Shown here: piece after piece, positions 47,803 to 60,033 of the stretch
How positions within the stretch are numbered: the first letter of the stretch is position 1
How the letters are laid out: each line of letters starts with the position of its first letter
Assembly (NCBI RefSeq): GCF_001017435.1
Contig: NZ_CP011371.1
Location: 2,852,001 to 2,916,000, forward strand
Length of the DNA: 64,000 nt
DNA from: Caldimonas brevitalea
GTDB taxonomy: Bacteria > Pseudomonadota > Gammaproteobacteria > Burkholderiales > Burkholderiaceae_C
Direction: 5' to 3'
Made by a program: the position numbers and the translations under genes
The notes under the pieces: model-generated
What the model was told of the DNA's origin: nothing
The model's input: only the letters and a program-made list of their open reading frames with translations
Databases searched by the model: none

Positions 47803-48495
47803 TCAGCCTGGCACGGCGCTCGCCCCCGGTCTCGGCGGCGTCGACCGGATCAGGTCGGAAACGGCCGCGGCCGCGCCGCTGAGGGCAAGCGCCCCGAACA
47901 GCAGGCCGGTCGCGAAGTTGAAACGGGCGGCGAACCGAGGACCGGAAAACAGGTGGGAGATCTGGGTGCCGAGCCCGGCATAAAGCAGACAGCCGGCCAA
48001 GGAGATCAGCGCCAAGGGCGTCAGCGTCGCGCCTGCCGACGCCGCGAGGCCCCGGTGGGGCGTGACGAATTGGGGGAACAGCGACGAGAAGAACAAGATG
48101 GCCTTCGGGTTCAGGATCGCGACAGCAAAACCTTGGCGGAACAGGCTGAACCAGGACACCCGCGCTGCGAGGCCGGCGCCACCGGCCGCATCGGCACGCC
48201 AGGCGCCGGGCGAGGAGCGCATCAAGACCAGACCGAGGTAGGCCAGGTAGACCGCGCCGAGCAGCTGGAGCCAGGCGAATGCGCCGCTCCACACACTGTG
48301 GGCCTGGACGATGAGGAACAGCGCCGCCGCCCCCTGGAGCAGGGACGCGATCATGTTGCCGAGCGCCGAGAACACCGACGAGCGCAGGCCATGCTGCATG
48401 CCATGCGACAGCGCCAACATCATGCTGGGGCCCGGGATAAGGGTGGCCAGCAGCACCGTGGTCCAGTAGGCGAGGTGGCTGTCGGACAGGTCCAT
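47803..48495 (-). CDS. LysE/RhtB-family amino-acid exporter
   Basis: This 230-residue inner-membrane protein has five to six helices. The family N-terminus is TTVLLATLIPGPSMMLALSHGMQHGLRSS, and the conserved FRQGFAVAILNPKAILFFSSLFPQF segment is present. It exports amino acids or derivatives; the substrate cannot be told. Start 48495 has GGAGA five bases upstream. The C-terminus is Pro/Ser-rich. Confidence 0.9.
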   Translation of the reverse strand: MDLSDSHLAYWTTVLLATLIPGPSMMLALSHGMQHGLRSSVFSALGNMIASLLQGAAALFLIVQAHSVWSGAFAWLQLLGAVYLAYLGLVLMRSSPGAWRADAAGGAGLAARVSWFSLFRQGFAVAILNPKAILFFSSLFPQFVTPHRGLAASAGATLTPLALISLAGCLLYAGLGTQISHLFSGPRFAARFNFATGLLFGALALSGAAAAVSDLIRSTPPRPGASAVPG

Positions 48496-48876
48496 GCGGT
48501 CTCCGTTGTGCGTGCGACGGGAGCGCCGTGAGCCGCGCGGGGCCGGCGCGCGGGCCGCCTGCACGTCGCCGCTCTCGACACGCACGGCAGTTTGCGACAG
48601 ATCCTGCGTGTCTCCCAGTCCGGATTTCCGGAATGTCGAGCGTCGGGGCCGCACCGCGCCGCTGCCGCCTGACCTCTGCCTGAGCGGCGAGTCTGCTTGC
48701 GTCCCCTGGCCTGACAGATCGTTGCAAATATCCCCTGGACAGGTGACTTCGCCTCGACAGGCCGGTCGCACTTTCGCTCTTACACTCCGCCGCGTCTACC
48801 ACGAGCAGAGACGACAAACGCCGTCGTGGTCCTGCGCGTCCGCGCTCTGCGGCGCGTCACTTCAGGGAGTGTTGCT
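48496..48876. other. intergenic region between divergent genes
   Basis: About 380 bases between the exporter and the Ig-domain lipoprotein gene. I found no gene. The ribosome binding site AGGGAG (48864-48869) belongs to the lipoprotein gene. Two TTCGC elements (48748 and 48773) are 20 bases apart, so they do not form a PIP box. Confidence 0.5.
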
Positions 48877-51270
48877 GTGAACAACCGTGTATTGCGATGG
48901 CTGGCCGGCGCCAAGGCGGCCGCGCTGATCCTGGCCCTGGCCGCGTGCGGCGGTGGGGGCGGGGATGATGATGACGATGGCCCGCCGCCGGCCGCGACCG
49001 CTTCGATCAGCGGTGTCGCCTTGGCGAGCGCCGATGCCAAACCGGTCGTCGACGCCCGTGCCAGCGCGGCCGGCGTGGAGGTGCGCAGTGGTGCCGACGG
49101 GCGCTTCCAGTTCACCGCCTTGCCGGCCGGCCGTCGGCAGGTCGTGAAGGTGGAGGCCGAAGGTTATGCCGATGGCTTCCTCGCGCTCGACCTGACGGCC
49201 GGCAAGACCGCCAAAGGCGAAGTGCGGCTCGTGAAGGTGGCGGCCACGGTCCAGATCGACCCCGCGCAAGCCAATACGGTCAGCGTGCCGGGCACCTCGG
49301 CGCAGGTGCAACTGCCCGCCGCCGGCCTGCAAGGCCCGGGCGGCGAGCCGCCGCGCGGGCAGGTGAGCGTCGACCTGACGCCCATCGATCCGGGCGCCGA
49401 CCCGGCCAGCATGCCGGGCGACTACACGACGTCGAACAACGAGCGTATGGAGAGCTTCGGTGCACTGCAGGTGCGGCTGCGCGATGCTGATGGCCGGCGC
49501 CTCAACCTGAAGCCGGGGACGACGGCGCAGATCCGCATTCCGCTCGCGTCGCGCTCGGCCGACGCGCCGCCCACCGTTCCGCTGTTTTACTTTGATGAGC
49601 AGGCCGGCCGCTGGGTGCAGGAGGGCGAGGCGACGCTCAAGGGCAGCGGGGCCAACCGCTACTACGAAGGCAGCGTCAAGCACTTCACCTATTGGAACGC
49701 CGACATCGTCGCCGACACCATCTATGTGCACGGCTGCGTGAAGGACCAGGATGGCCGCCTGGTGGACGGTGCCTGGGTGCAGAGCGAAGGTGTCGACTAC
49801 TCCGGCAACGGGTTCGCGGAGACCGATGCCCAGGGCCGGTTTTCGGTGCCGATCCGCCGCAACAGCCGCGCCCTGGTCAACGCCCGTGACTTCTTGAGTG
49901 AGGCCAGCGCGAGCGTGCTGGTCGGCCCGTCGGGCGTGGACATCACGCTGCCGGAGTGTTTGGTGCTGCCGCTGGACAGCGTGGCGCCGAGCGTGGTGGT
50001 GCAGCCCACGACGCCGGCGGCCACGGTGGGCGACCGCGTGTTCCTTTACGCGCTGGCGCAAGGCAGCTGGCCGCTGCAGTACCAGTGGCTGCGCAACGGT
50101 GTCGAGATCGCCGGCGCCACCTATCCCTGGCTGGAACTGCCGTCGGTCACGCCGTTCGACCACGGCGCCCGGTTCACGGTGCGTGTGAGCAACCGGGTGG
50201 ACACCGTGGTCAGTGACCCGGCCGTCCTGACCGTCACCGCCGCCCAGCCGCCCAAGCTGCTGGTGCAACCCTTCGATCAGACCGCCGCGGTGGGCGAGAC
50301 GGCACGCTTTGCCGTGGTCGCCGAGGGCGGCCAGGGGCTGCGCTACCAGTGGCGGCGCAACGGCACGGCGCTGCCCGGTGCCACCCAGGCGTTCTACCAG
50401 ACGCCGCCGCTCACCGAGGCGGACAACGGCGCGCTGTACAGCGTCGTCGTGAGCAATGCGCAGGGCGATGTGACCAGCCAGGAGGCGAAGCTCACCATCA
50501 CTGCCGACAGCCAGGAGCAGAAGGCCAACCTGATCCGTCTGGTCACGCTGGCCTTCGAGGCCTACCAGGCCGCGGCGGCGCCGATGCTGTTCATCGACGA
50601 AGAGATGCGCGGCAAAAGCGCCGCGGCTGTCTGCAGCAGCGGTTCGGCGAGCGCGACGCTGTCGGGCGCGAGCCTGCCGGTCGGCCAGCCCTTGCCGCTC
50701 AGCGGCGAGCTGGCGGCGAGCTTCCAGGGTTGTGTCAACGCCGGGACGCGCCACAACGGCAGCGCCAAGCTGAGCTACAACATCACCTCGCTCCACCCGC
50801 AGACCGGCTCGATGTCGTCCCAGGTGACGGCCTTGCGCCTGCAGGACGTGGACTCCGCTTCGCCGGAGGCGCAGGACATCACCGTGACCGGCACGGTGGG
50901 CGCGACGTACACCGGCAGTTCGACGGCCGACGAGTCGACGCAACGCTCCGTCATCACGCTGCATGCCGGCACCACGTTGCTGAGCGCCACCAGCGGCCTG
51001 ACGGCGAGCTTCCAGCAGAGCACCCTGGTGTCCGAGGTGATCACGCCGAAGGCCGGCGGCAACCCGCGCTGGAGCACCGGCTACCAGAACGTCAGCTTCA
51101 CCGCGGGCGGCGCGAGCTACACGGCGGACGGAACGCTCGAGTTCGGCGGCACGTCGCTCGCGGTCACCGGGGAGGTGATCGTCAAGCGCAACGGCGCAGT
51201 GCTGGGGCGGATGTTCGGCTCGCCCGCCGGCCTGCAGATCGAGGTCGACGGCAAGGTGCAGCCCTTCTGA
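48877..51270 (+). CDS. surface lipoprotein with Ig-like domains
   Basis: The product is 797 residues, starting at GTG 48877 after AGGGAG. A signal with lipobox LAAC is followed by a Gly/Asp-rich spacer (GGGGGDDDDDG). A carboxypeptidase-regulatory-like domain comes next (ISGVALASADAKPVVDARAS, about 40-110). A further beta domain, a second such module (VHGCVKDQDGRLVDGAWVQ) and two immunoglobulin-type repeats (VVQPTTPAATVGDRVFLYA...; LLVQPFDQTAAVGETARFA...) follow. The C-terminal 250 residues are beta-rich and unassigned. It is probably an adhesive or structural outer-surface lipoprotein. It lies between zipA and ligA and is unrelated to either. Confidence 0.8.
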   Translation: MNNRVLRWLAGAKAAALILALAACGGGGGDDDDDGPPPAATASISGVALASADAKPVVDARASAAGVEVRSGADGRFQFTALPAGRRQVVKVEAEGYADGFLALDLTAGKTAKGEVRLVKVAATVQIDPAQANTVSVPGTSAQVQLPAAGLQGPGGEPPRGQVSVDLTPIDPGADPASMPGDYTTSNNERMESFGALQVRLRDADGRRLNLKPGTTAQIRIPLASRSADAPPTVPLFYFDEQAGRWVQEGEATLKGSGANRYYEGSVKHFTYWNADIVADTIYVHGCVKDQDGRLVDGAWVQSEGVDYSGNGFAETDAQGRFSVPIRRNSRALVNARDFLSEASASVLVGPSGVDITLPECLVLPLDSVAPSVVVQPTTPAATVGDRVFLYALAQGSWPLQYQWLRNGVEIAGATYPWLELPSVTPFDHGARFTVRVSNRVDTVVSDPAVLTVTAAQPPKLLVQPFDQTAAVGETARFAVVAEGGQGLRYQWRRNGTALPGATQAFYQTPPLTEADNGALYSVVVSNAQGDVTSQEAKLTITADSQEQKANLIRLVTLAFEAYQAAAAPMLFIDEEMRGKSAAAVCSSGSASATLSGASLPVGQPLPLSGELAASFQGCVNAGTRHNGSAKLSYNITSLHPQTGSMSSQVTALRLQDVDSASPEAQDITVTGTVGATYTGSSTADESTQRSVITLHAGTTLLSATSGLTASFQQSTLVSEVITPKAGGNPRWSTGYQNVSFTAGGASYTADGTLEFGGTSLAVTGEVIVKRNGAVLGRMFGSPAGLQIEVDGKVQPF

Positions 51271-53445
<2,175 letters not shown>

Positions 53446-53503
53446 ACCAAACAGCGCCTTGTGCGGCCTCGGGCGGCGCAAGGTTGGAAGCGAGAGGAAC
53501 ACG

Positions 53504-54040
53504 ATGGCGATCCGAGAGATTCTGAAGATGGGCGACCCGCGCCTGCTGCGCGTGGCGCCGCCGGTGACGCAGTTCGACACGCCGGAGCTGCACGCCCTGG
53601 TGGCCGACATGTTCGAAACCATGCACGCCGTCAACGGTGCCGGGCTCGCCGCACCGCAGATCGGCGTCGACCTGGCCCTGGTCATCTTCGGCTTCGGCAG
53701 CAACCAGCGCTACCCCGACGCGCCCCCGGTGCCCGAGACGGTGCTGCTCAACCCGCGCATCGAGCCGCTCGACGCCGAAGAAGAAGAGGGCTGGGAGGGC
53801 TGCTTGTCGGTGCCCGGGTTGCGCGGTGTGGTGCCACGCTACAAGCGCATCCGCTACAGCGGTTTCGACGTGCGCGGCGGCAAGATCGAGCGTGAAGCCG
53901 AGGGCTTTCACGCGCGGGTGGTGCAGCATGAATGTGACCACCTGATCGGCAAGCTCTACCCGATGCGCATCCGCGATTTCAGCCGCTTCGGCTACACCTC
54001 GGTGCTGTTTCCGGGGTTGGATGCGAGCGGCGACGACTGA
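53504..54040 (+). CDS. def: peptide deformylase
   Basis: This 178-residue metallo-enzyme removes the formyl group from nascent proteins. Motif 1 is GLAAPQIG (47-54), motif 2 WEGCLS (metal ligand Cys100), and motif 3 HECDH (142-146), giving the two His ligands and catalytic Glu143. AGAGGAA precedes ATG 53504. It stands alone, without fmt. Confidence 0.96.
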   Translation: MAIREILKMGDPRLLRVAPPVTQFDTPELHALVADMFETMHAVNGAGLAAPQIGVDLALVIFGFGSNQRYPDAPPVPETVLLNPRIEPLDAEEEEGWEGCLSVPGLRGVVPRYKRIRYSGFDVRGGKIEREAEGFHARVVQHECDHLIGKLYPMRIRDFSRFGYTSVLFPGLDASGDD

Positions 54041-54051
54041 GGTCGCGGCTT

Positions 54052-54072
54052 TGCAGGCACCAAGGCCCTGCA
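54052..54072. terminator. weak hairpin between convergent genes
   Basis: TGCAGG and CCTGCA form a 6-base stem around a CACCAAGGC loop between def and the convergent DUF899 gene. Weak and without a T-tract. Confidence 0.25.
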
Positions 54073-54100
54073 CACCCGCTTGCCCGTTCCGCCCGCCGCA

Positions 54101-54856
54101 CTATCTGCCGGCGTTTTTCGCGCAGCAGCCGTACTCCAGTTGTTCGTCCGCGGCTGGGCGCCCGCCGGGCGTCAAGTCGAACAGCGTCCACAAGGGCTCC
54201 ACGGTGCCGAGATGTCGCATGTCCTGCCCGGGGTCCGCCGGCTCGAAGACAAGCTCGCTGGCCCAATGCAGGCGCATCGTTCCGTCAGGCGACCGCTTGA
54301 ACACCGTCATGATCGGGACCGGTTCGCCTTGCGCGTCATCGCCGCCATAGTCTTTGCGAAACCGGCTTGCGCCAGCGGACAGCAAACGAACGTTCTTCCA
54401 ACCCTTGTCGCGTGCGAAGGCTGCCACTTGCTCGATCGGCGCTTTGGCAACGATCGCAAGATTGCCGCCCAGACCTTCGAAGTGCGGCATCGTGCCTTCC
54501 CACATGTCGACGAGCGCCGTGCACGACGGGCAAGGCCCCTCGGTGAGCGGCGCGGTCGCCATTGAGCCTTTCGTGGGGCCTGGGCGCGGGTCCTGCGAGT
54601 GGCGAGGGAACATGTAGTGATAGATCATCAGCGTGTCCCCGCCGCGAAACAGCTCGGACATCCTCACGTCCTCCGGCGAGCCTGAGGCTCCAAGCCGCTG
54701 GAAGACGTAGTCCTCCGGCACCTGGCCCCCATCGGGCAGTGACCGCAGTTGCGCCGCGACCGCCTCCATCTGCCGGCGCAGATCGAGCTCACGGGAGAGC
54801 AACTGATGGCGTGCCGCGCGGTATTCCGCCGATTCGTTCGGGAAACAAATGCTCAT
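54101..54856 (-). CDS. DUF899 thioredoxin-like protein
   Basis: This 251-residue cytoplasmic protein of the DUF899 family has a thioredoxin-like fold. The family pattern FPNESAEYRAARHQLLSRELDLRRQMEAVA at the N-terminus, LMIYHYMFP, and EGPCPSCTALVDMW with a CxxC pair are all present. The function is unknown; a redox role is suggested by fold only. ATG 54856 has GAAGGAG six bases upstream, better than the open frame beyond. It is a single gene, convergent with def. Confidence 0.88.
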   Translation of the reverse strand: MSICFPNESAEYRAARHQLLSRELDLRRQMEAVAAQLRSLPDGGQVPEDYVFQRLGASGSPEDVRMSELFRGGDTLMIYHYMFPRHSQDPRPGPTKGSMATAPLTEGPCPSCTALVDMWEGTMPHFEGLGGNLAIVAKAPIEQVAAFARDKGWKNVRLLSAGASRFRKDYGGDDAQGEPVPIMTVFKRSPDGTMRLHWASELVFEPADPGQDMRHLGTVEPLWTLFDLTPGGRPAADEQLEYGCCAKNAGR

Positions 54857-55134
54857 CGGTTGCTCCTTCGCATCCTGTGGCGTCCGGGCGTTCGCGGCCA
54901 TGATGCAGTGATTGGTTGATCATCGCAACGTCGGCTCTTGACGGTAGTAGCTAGGCTCCGGGTTCGGCACAGCACAACGGGCAAGCGCGCGATCCCCGCG
55001 GTGCCCGCCTTGGGCCGCTGTTTGACGCTGATCAATGTTGCGCTCCTCCAGGTCCCGCACGCGACAGGGCCCGCCCTCGGTGCTGCCCAGAATGGGCTCG
55101 AACCTCCACTGCCCCGACAGACGCGCACACGCCC

Positions 55135-56415
55135 ATGGACTTCGCCCTCACCCCCCGCGCGCAAGCACTGCAGCCCCGCCTGCAGCGGTTCATCGACGAC
55201 CTCGTGCTGCCCTCTTGCAGCGACTGGCACCGCTATGCCGATGCCGGGGTCTACCCGAGCGACGTCATCGAACCGCTCAAGGACCAGGCTCGCGACCTGG
55301 GCCTGTGGAACCTGTTCCTGCCCAGCCTGCGTGACGACCAGCCCGGCACGCGTTTGGATCACCTCGATTACGCCCCACTGGCCGAGACCATGGGCCGGGT
55401 GCCGTGGTCGGCCGAGGTCTTCAACTGCAATGCGCCCGACAGCGGCAACATCGAATTGCTGCAGCTGTTCGCCACGGCCGAGCAGCGCGAGGCCTGGCTC
55501 GACCCCTTGTTGCGCGGCGAGATCCGCTCGTGCTTCGCGATGAGCGAGCCCGACGTCGCGTCGTCTGACGCCACCAACATGCAAACGCGCATCACGCGCG
55601 AGGGCGACCACTACGTGATCAACGGCCGCAAGTGGTTCATCACGGGCGCCGCACATCCGAAGTGCCGCCTGGTCGTGCTGATGGGGCGGAACGACGCTGC
55701 CGACACGGCAGGCGGTGGCACATCCTCGCATCAACAGCACAGCGTCGTCCTGGTGCCGATGGACACGCCCGGCCTGACCGTTGAGCGCAACATCCCGGTG
55801 ATGGATCACCAAGCGATCGAAGGCCACTGCGAGTTGGTGTTCCGCGATGTGCGCGTGCCGCTGCAGCAGCGGTTGGGGCAGGAGGGGGCGGGGTTCGCGA
55901 TGGCGCAGGCGCGGCTCGGCCCGGGCCGGGTGCACCATTGCATGCGCACGATCGGCCAATGCGAGCTGGCATTGGAGCTGATGTGCGAGCGGGCGCTCGA
56001 GCGCAAGGCGTTTGGCCAGCGCATCGGCGATTTCGCCAACGTGCAGGACTGGATCGCTCAGAGCCGTGTCGAGATCGACCAGGCGCGCTTGCTGGTGTTG
56101 CGCGCCGCATGGCGGATGGATCGTGAAGGGCTGGCCGCGGCACGCACCGATGTTTCTGCCATCAAGCTTGTCGCCGCGCAGCTGCAAACGCGGGTGCTCG
56201 ACCGGGCCATGCAGGTCTTCGGCGCGATGGGGCTGACGCCCGACACGCCGCTGGCCCGACTGTGGAGCTGGGGGCGCGCGCTGCGTTTCCTCGACGGGCC
56301 GGACGAAGTGCACCTGCGCACCATCGCACGCGACGAGCTGTCGAAGGCCAAGGCGCAGCGCGGCCGCAATGCGCTGCATCTGCGGCGTTGGATGCCGGCG
56401 CCGCAGGGCGTCTGA
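55135..56415 (+). CDS. acyl-CoA dehydrogenase family protein
   Basis: This 426-residue FAD flavoenzyme is of the acyl-CoA dehydrogenase fold, closest in feel to the ACAD10/11-like bacterial group. The FAD-binding segments are CFAMSEPDVASSDATNMQT and WFITGAAHPKCRL. The C-terminal helical domain has ERKAFGQRIGDFANVQDWIA and VFGAMGLTPDTPLARLWSW. The substrate is unknown, probably a branched or long acyl-CoA. It stands alone, convergent with glnD. No strong ribosome binding site is visible before ATG 55135. Confidence 0.9.
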   Translation: MDFALTPRAQALQPRLQRFIDDLVLPSCSDWHRYADAGVYPSDVIEPLKDQARDLGLWNLFLPSLRDDQPGTRLDHLDYAPLAETMGRVPWSAEVFNCNAPDSGNIELLQLFATAEQREAWLDPLLRGEIRSCFAMSEPDVASSDATNMQTRITREGDHYVINGRKWFITGAAHPKCRLVVLMGRNDAADTAGGGTSSHQQHSVVLVPMDTPGLTVERNIPVMDHQAIEGHCELVFRDVRVPLQQRLGQEGAGFAMAQARLGPGRVHHCMRTIGQCELALELMCERALERKAFGQRIGDFANVQDWIAQSRVEIDQARLLVLRAAWRMDREGLAAARTDVSAIKLVAAQLQTRVLDRAMQVFGAMGLTPDTPLARLWSWGRALRFLDGPDEVHLRTIARDELSKAKAQRGRNALHLRRWMPAPQGV

Positions 56416-56461
56416 GGGCGGCGACCCTGCACGCCCTCGAGCATTGACCCGGCGCACGCGC

Positions 56462-59086
56462 TCACGACGCCAGCGCGTCCAGCAGGTCCGACTCCATGTC
56501 CAGTTGCACGCGCGACTGCCGCAAGGACGGGCCGTCGATCAAGAAGGTGTCCTCGACCCGCTCGCCGAGCGTCGTGACCTTGGCCAGCTGCAGGTTCACG
56601 CCGTATTTCGCGAGCACCCGCGCGATCGAATACAGCAGACCCGAACGGTCGCTCGCCGACACGCTCAGCAGCCAGCGCTGGCCGCGCTCGTCGGGTCGCA
56701 ACATCACCCGCGGCTGCACCGGGAACGACTTGACCCGGCGCGACAAACGCCCGCGCCCGGTGTCGGGCAAGGGGCCTTCGGCCACCAGCGCCAGCCCGAG
56801 CTGGTTTTCGACCAGCGAGATCAGATCGCGGTAGTGGTGGTCGAGCTGCGGCGAGATGACCTGGAAGGTGTCGAGCGCGTAGCCGGTCTTGGTGGTGTGG
56901 ATCTTCGCGTCCAGGATGCTGAAGCCGGCCGAATCGAAGTAGCCGCAAATGCGGGCGAACAGGTCGGGCCGGTCGGGCGCATACACCAGCACCTGCAGGC
57001 CTTCGCCGACCGGTGACAAACGGGCCCGCACGACTGGTTTGTCGGTGGCGATATAGCGCCACAACGAGCGGGTGTGCCAGGCGATGTCGCCGGCGTCGTG
57101 GCGGGCGAAGTAGCTCAGCTCGAGCGTCTTCCACAGCGCCTCCTGGGTGCCGGGCAGCATCGAATACAGGTTGAGCGTGTGCAGGGCTTCCTGCTTGCGG
57201 GCCTCGATCTCGGTGTCCAGATTGGGCTTGGCGCCGCCCAGCGCACGCAAGGTCAGCCGGTACAGGTCTTCGAGCAGCTTGCCTTTCCAGGCGTTCCAGA
57301 CCTTGGGGCTGGTGCCGCGGATGTCGGCCACGGTCAGCAGGTACAGCGCCGTCAGGTAGCGCTGGTCGCCCAGCTTGTCGGCGAAGGCCTGGATCACGTC
57401 CGGGTCGCTCAGGTCTTCCTTCTGCGCGATGCGCGACATCGTCAGGTGGTGCAGCACCAGGAACTCGATCAGGCGCGCGTCTTCCTTGGGGATGCCGTGG
57501 TCGCGGCAAAAACGCCGCACTTCCTCGGCGCCGAGATCGGAGTGGTCGCCGCCGCGGCCTTTGGCGACGTCGTGGAACAGGGCCGCCACGTACAGCACAT
57601 ACGGATTCTCGAACTGCGCCGCCAGCTGCGAGCAGAACGGATATTCGTGCGCATGCTCGGGCACGAAAAAGCGCCGCACGTTGCGCAGCACCATCAGGAT
57701 GTGCTGGTCGACCGTGTAGACGTGGAACAGGTCATGTTGCATGCGCCCGACGATGCGCCGGAACACCCACAGGTAGCGCCCCAGCACGCTGGTCTGGTTC
57801 ATCAACCGGAACGCGTGCGTCTGGCCCAGCGGTTCCTTCAGGATCTGCAAAAAAGTCTGCCGGTTGACCGGGTCGCGGCGGAACTCGCCGTCCATCAGCT
57901 CGCGGGCGTTGTACAGCGCCCGCAGCGTGCGCGCCGACAGCCCCTTGACGCCGGGCGTCTGCTGGTAGATCAAGAAGGTGCGCAGGATGGCGTGGCGGTC
58001 TTGCTCGTAGAGGTCGTCGCTCGCCACTTCCAGCATGCCGCCGCGGTCGAAGAACTGCTCGGTGATCGGGCGCATCGGCGCATCCTGCGAGCCGTTGATG
58101 CGTTCCTCGATGTTGAGCATCAGGATCTGGTTCAGCTGCGCCACCGCCTTGGCGGCCCAGTAATAGCGGTGCATCAGCGCTTCGGAGGCGCGCCGCGCCT
58201 TGGTGCCGTGGTAGCCGAAGCTCTCGGCCACCGAGGTCTGCAGGTCGAACACCAGCCGGTCTTCGCGCCGGCCGGCGATCAGGTGCAGCCGGGCGCGGAT
58301 CAGCTTCAGCATGCCTTCGTTGCGCTGCAGCTGCTTGACTTCGAACGGCGTCACCAGGCCGCGGGTGGCCAGCTCGGTCCAGGTTTTGCCGAGGCCGGCG
58401 GCGCGCGCCACCCACATCACCACCTGCAGGTCGCGCAAACCGCCCGGGCTTTCCTTGCAGTTGGGCTCGAGCGAATAGGGCGTGTCTTCGTACTTCTGGT
58501 GGCGCTGGCGCATCTCCAGCGTCTTGGCGCGCAAGAAGGCGCGCGGGTCGAGCTGGCGCTCGTAGGCGCGCCGGAACTGCTGATACACCGGCTTGGCGCC
58601 GCACAGGAAGCGCGATTCCAGCAAGGCCGTCTGCACCGTCACGTCGCGCTCGGCCTCTTCCAGGCATTCGGCCACCGTGCGCACGCTGGAGCCGATTTCG
58701 ACGCCGATGTCCCAGCACGCGGTGATGAAACCTTCGATGCCCGATTTCAGCGCGGCATTGGCGTCGTGGGTCAGCGAGGTGTCGGTCGGCAGCAGCACCA
58801 GCACGTCGACGTCCGAATACGGAAACAGCTCGCCGCGGCCGTAGCCGCCGACGGCCAGCAGGGCGGCGCCCTTGGGCAGGTAGGCATGCTCCCACAGGCC
58901 TTGCAGCGTCTCGTCGACGTGGCGGCTCAGGCTTTTCAGCAGCCGGCGCGCCGCCGCGGCGCTCGGGCGGGCCTGGCGGAACACCTCCAGGATGTCGGCC
59001 TTGCCTTTGCGGAAGCGGCTGCGCAGGTCGGAAACGTTGGCGAGCCCGGGGGCCGGGCCGGCGGGCTCGTGGGGCAGGGCGGCCAT
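56462..59086 (-). CDS. glnD: [protein-PII] uridylyltransferase GlnD
   Basis: This 874-residue nitrogen sensor uridylylates and deuridylylates PII. The nucleotidyltransferase motif is [19 protein letters not shown]. The HD domain is [19 protein letters not shown]. Two C-terminal ACT domains follow ([42 protein letters not shown]). It starts 14 bases after map and is probably co-transcribed. Confidence 0.96.
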   Translation of the reverse strand: MAALPHEPAGPAPGLANVSDLRSRFRKGKADILEVFRQARPSAAAARRLLKSLSRHVDETLQGLWEHAYLPKGAALLAVGGYGRGELFPYSDVDVLVLLPTDTSLTHDANAALKSGIEGFITACWDIGVEIGSSVRTVAECLEEAERDVTVQTALLESRFLCGAKPVYQQFRRAYERQLDPRAFLRAKTLEMRQRHQKYEDTPYSLEPNCKESPGGLRDLQVVMWVARAAGLGKTWTELATRGLVTPFEVKQLQRNEGMLKLIRARLHLIAGRREDRLVFDLQTSVAESFGYHGTKARRASEALMHRYYWAAKAVAQLNQILMLNIEERINGSQDAPMRPITEQFFDRGGMLEVASDDLYEQDRHAILRTFLIYQQTPGVKGLSARTLRALYNARELMDGEFRRDPVNRQTFLQILKEPLGQTHAFRLMNQTSVLGRYLWVFRRIVGRMQHDLFHVYTVDQHILMVLRNVRRFFVPEHAHEYPFCSQLAAQFENPYVLYVAALFHDVAKGRGGDHSDLGAEEVRRFCRDHGIPKEDARLIEFLVLHHLTMSRIAQKEDLSDPDVIQAFADKLGDQRYLTALYLLTVADIRGTSPKVWNAWKGKLLEDLYRLTLRALGGAKPNLDTEIEARKQEALHTLNLYSMLPGTQEALWKTLELSYFARHDAGDIAWHTRSLWRYIATDKPVVRARLSPVGEGLQVLVYAPDRPDLFARICGYFDSAGFSILDAKIHTTKTGYALDTFQVISPQLDHHYRDLISLVENQLGLALVAEGPLPDTGRGRLSRRVKSFPVQPRVMLRPDERGQRWLLSVSASDRSGLLYSIARVLAKYGVNLQLAKVTTLGERVEDTFLIDGPSLRQSRVQLDMESDLLDALAS

Positions 59087-59100
59087 GCGGACAGGGCCGC

Positions 59101-59925
59101 TCAGGCGGCCGGCGCCGCCAAGGCCGCAGTGACGAACTCAGGCAGCGGTGGGTATCCGGCCGACAGCGTCAGCACCTCGAAGCCGGACTCGGTGACCAGC
59201 ACCGTGTGCTCCCACTGGGCCGACAGCGAACGGTCCTTGGTGACGATGGTCCAGCCGTCGGGCATCTCGCGGATTTCGCGCTTGCCGGCGTTGATCATCG
59301 GCTCGATCGTGAACACCATGCCGGGCTTCAACTCGTCGAGCGTGCCGGGCCGGCCGTAGTGCAGCACCTGCGGCTCTTCGTGGAACTTGCGCCCGATGCC
59401 GTGGCCGCAGAACTCGCGCACCACCGAGAAGCCGGCGTTCTCGGCAAAGGTCTGGATGGTGTGGCCGATGTCACCCAGGCGGGCGCCCGGCTTGACCTTC
59501 AAAATGCCCTTCCACATCGCCTCGAAGGTGATCTGGCACAGGCGTTTGGCCTGGATCGACGCGTCGCCGACGATGAACATCCGGCTGGTGTCGCCATGCC
59601 AGCCGTCTTTGATGACGGTGACGTCGATGTTGACGATGTCGCCGCTCTTGAGCGGCCGGTCGTTCGGGATGCCGTGGCAGATCTGGTGGTTGATCGAGGT
59701 GCAGATCGACTTCGGGTAGGGCGTGTAGCCGGGCGGCGCGTAGTTCAGCGGCGCCGGCACGGCCCCCTGGACGTCGACGATGTAGTCGTGCGCCAGCTTG
59801 TCGAGGTATTCGGTGGTGACGCCCGGCTTGACGTGCGGCGTGAGGTGATCCAGCACTTCAGAGGCCAGGCGCCCGGCCAGGCGCATGCCGTCGATGTCGC
59901 TGCCGGATTTGATCGTGATGCTCAT
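59101..59925 (-). CDS. map: methionine aminopeptidase, type I
   Basis: This 274-residue metalloprotease removes the initiator Met. Metal ligands are visible in [19 protein letters not shown] (two Asp), [15 protein letters not shown] (His), FTIEPMI (Glu) and AQWEHTVLV (Glu). The C-terminal Ala/Pro tail is short. It is the first gene of a map-glnD pair and divergent from purL. Confidence 0.96.
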   Translation of the reverse strand: MSITIKSGSDIDGMRLAGRLASEVLDHLTPHVKPGVTTEYLDKLAHDYIVDVQGAVPAPLNYAPPGYTPYPKSICTSINHQICHGIPNDRPLKSGDIVNIDVTVIKDGWHGDTSRMFIVGDASIQAKRLCQITFEAMWKGILKVKPGARLGDIGHTIQTFAENAGFSVVREFCGHGIGRKFHEEPQVLHYGRPGTLDELKPGMVFTIEPMINAGKREIREMPDGWTIVTKDRSLSAQWEHTVLVTESGFEVLTLSAGYPPLPEFVTAALAAPAA

Positions 59926-60033
59926 GGGGCGGGATTATCTCAGGCGCGGGCGGGGGCTGCAGCCCGGCGCCCGGTAAAATCGCCAGCTCCGTGGGCTTGC
60001 CCCACCGCCTCCACCCCCCATCCGAGTTCCAGC

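Noticed and set aside
48748..48777. Two TTCGC elements upstream of the Ig lipoprotein, possible third PIP box
   Set aside because: They are separated by 20 bases instead of 15, so they do not match the PIP or hrpII spacing.
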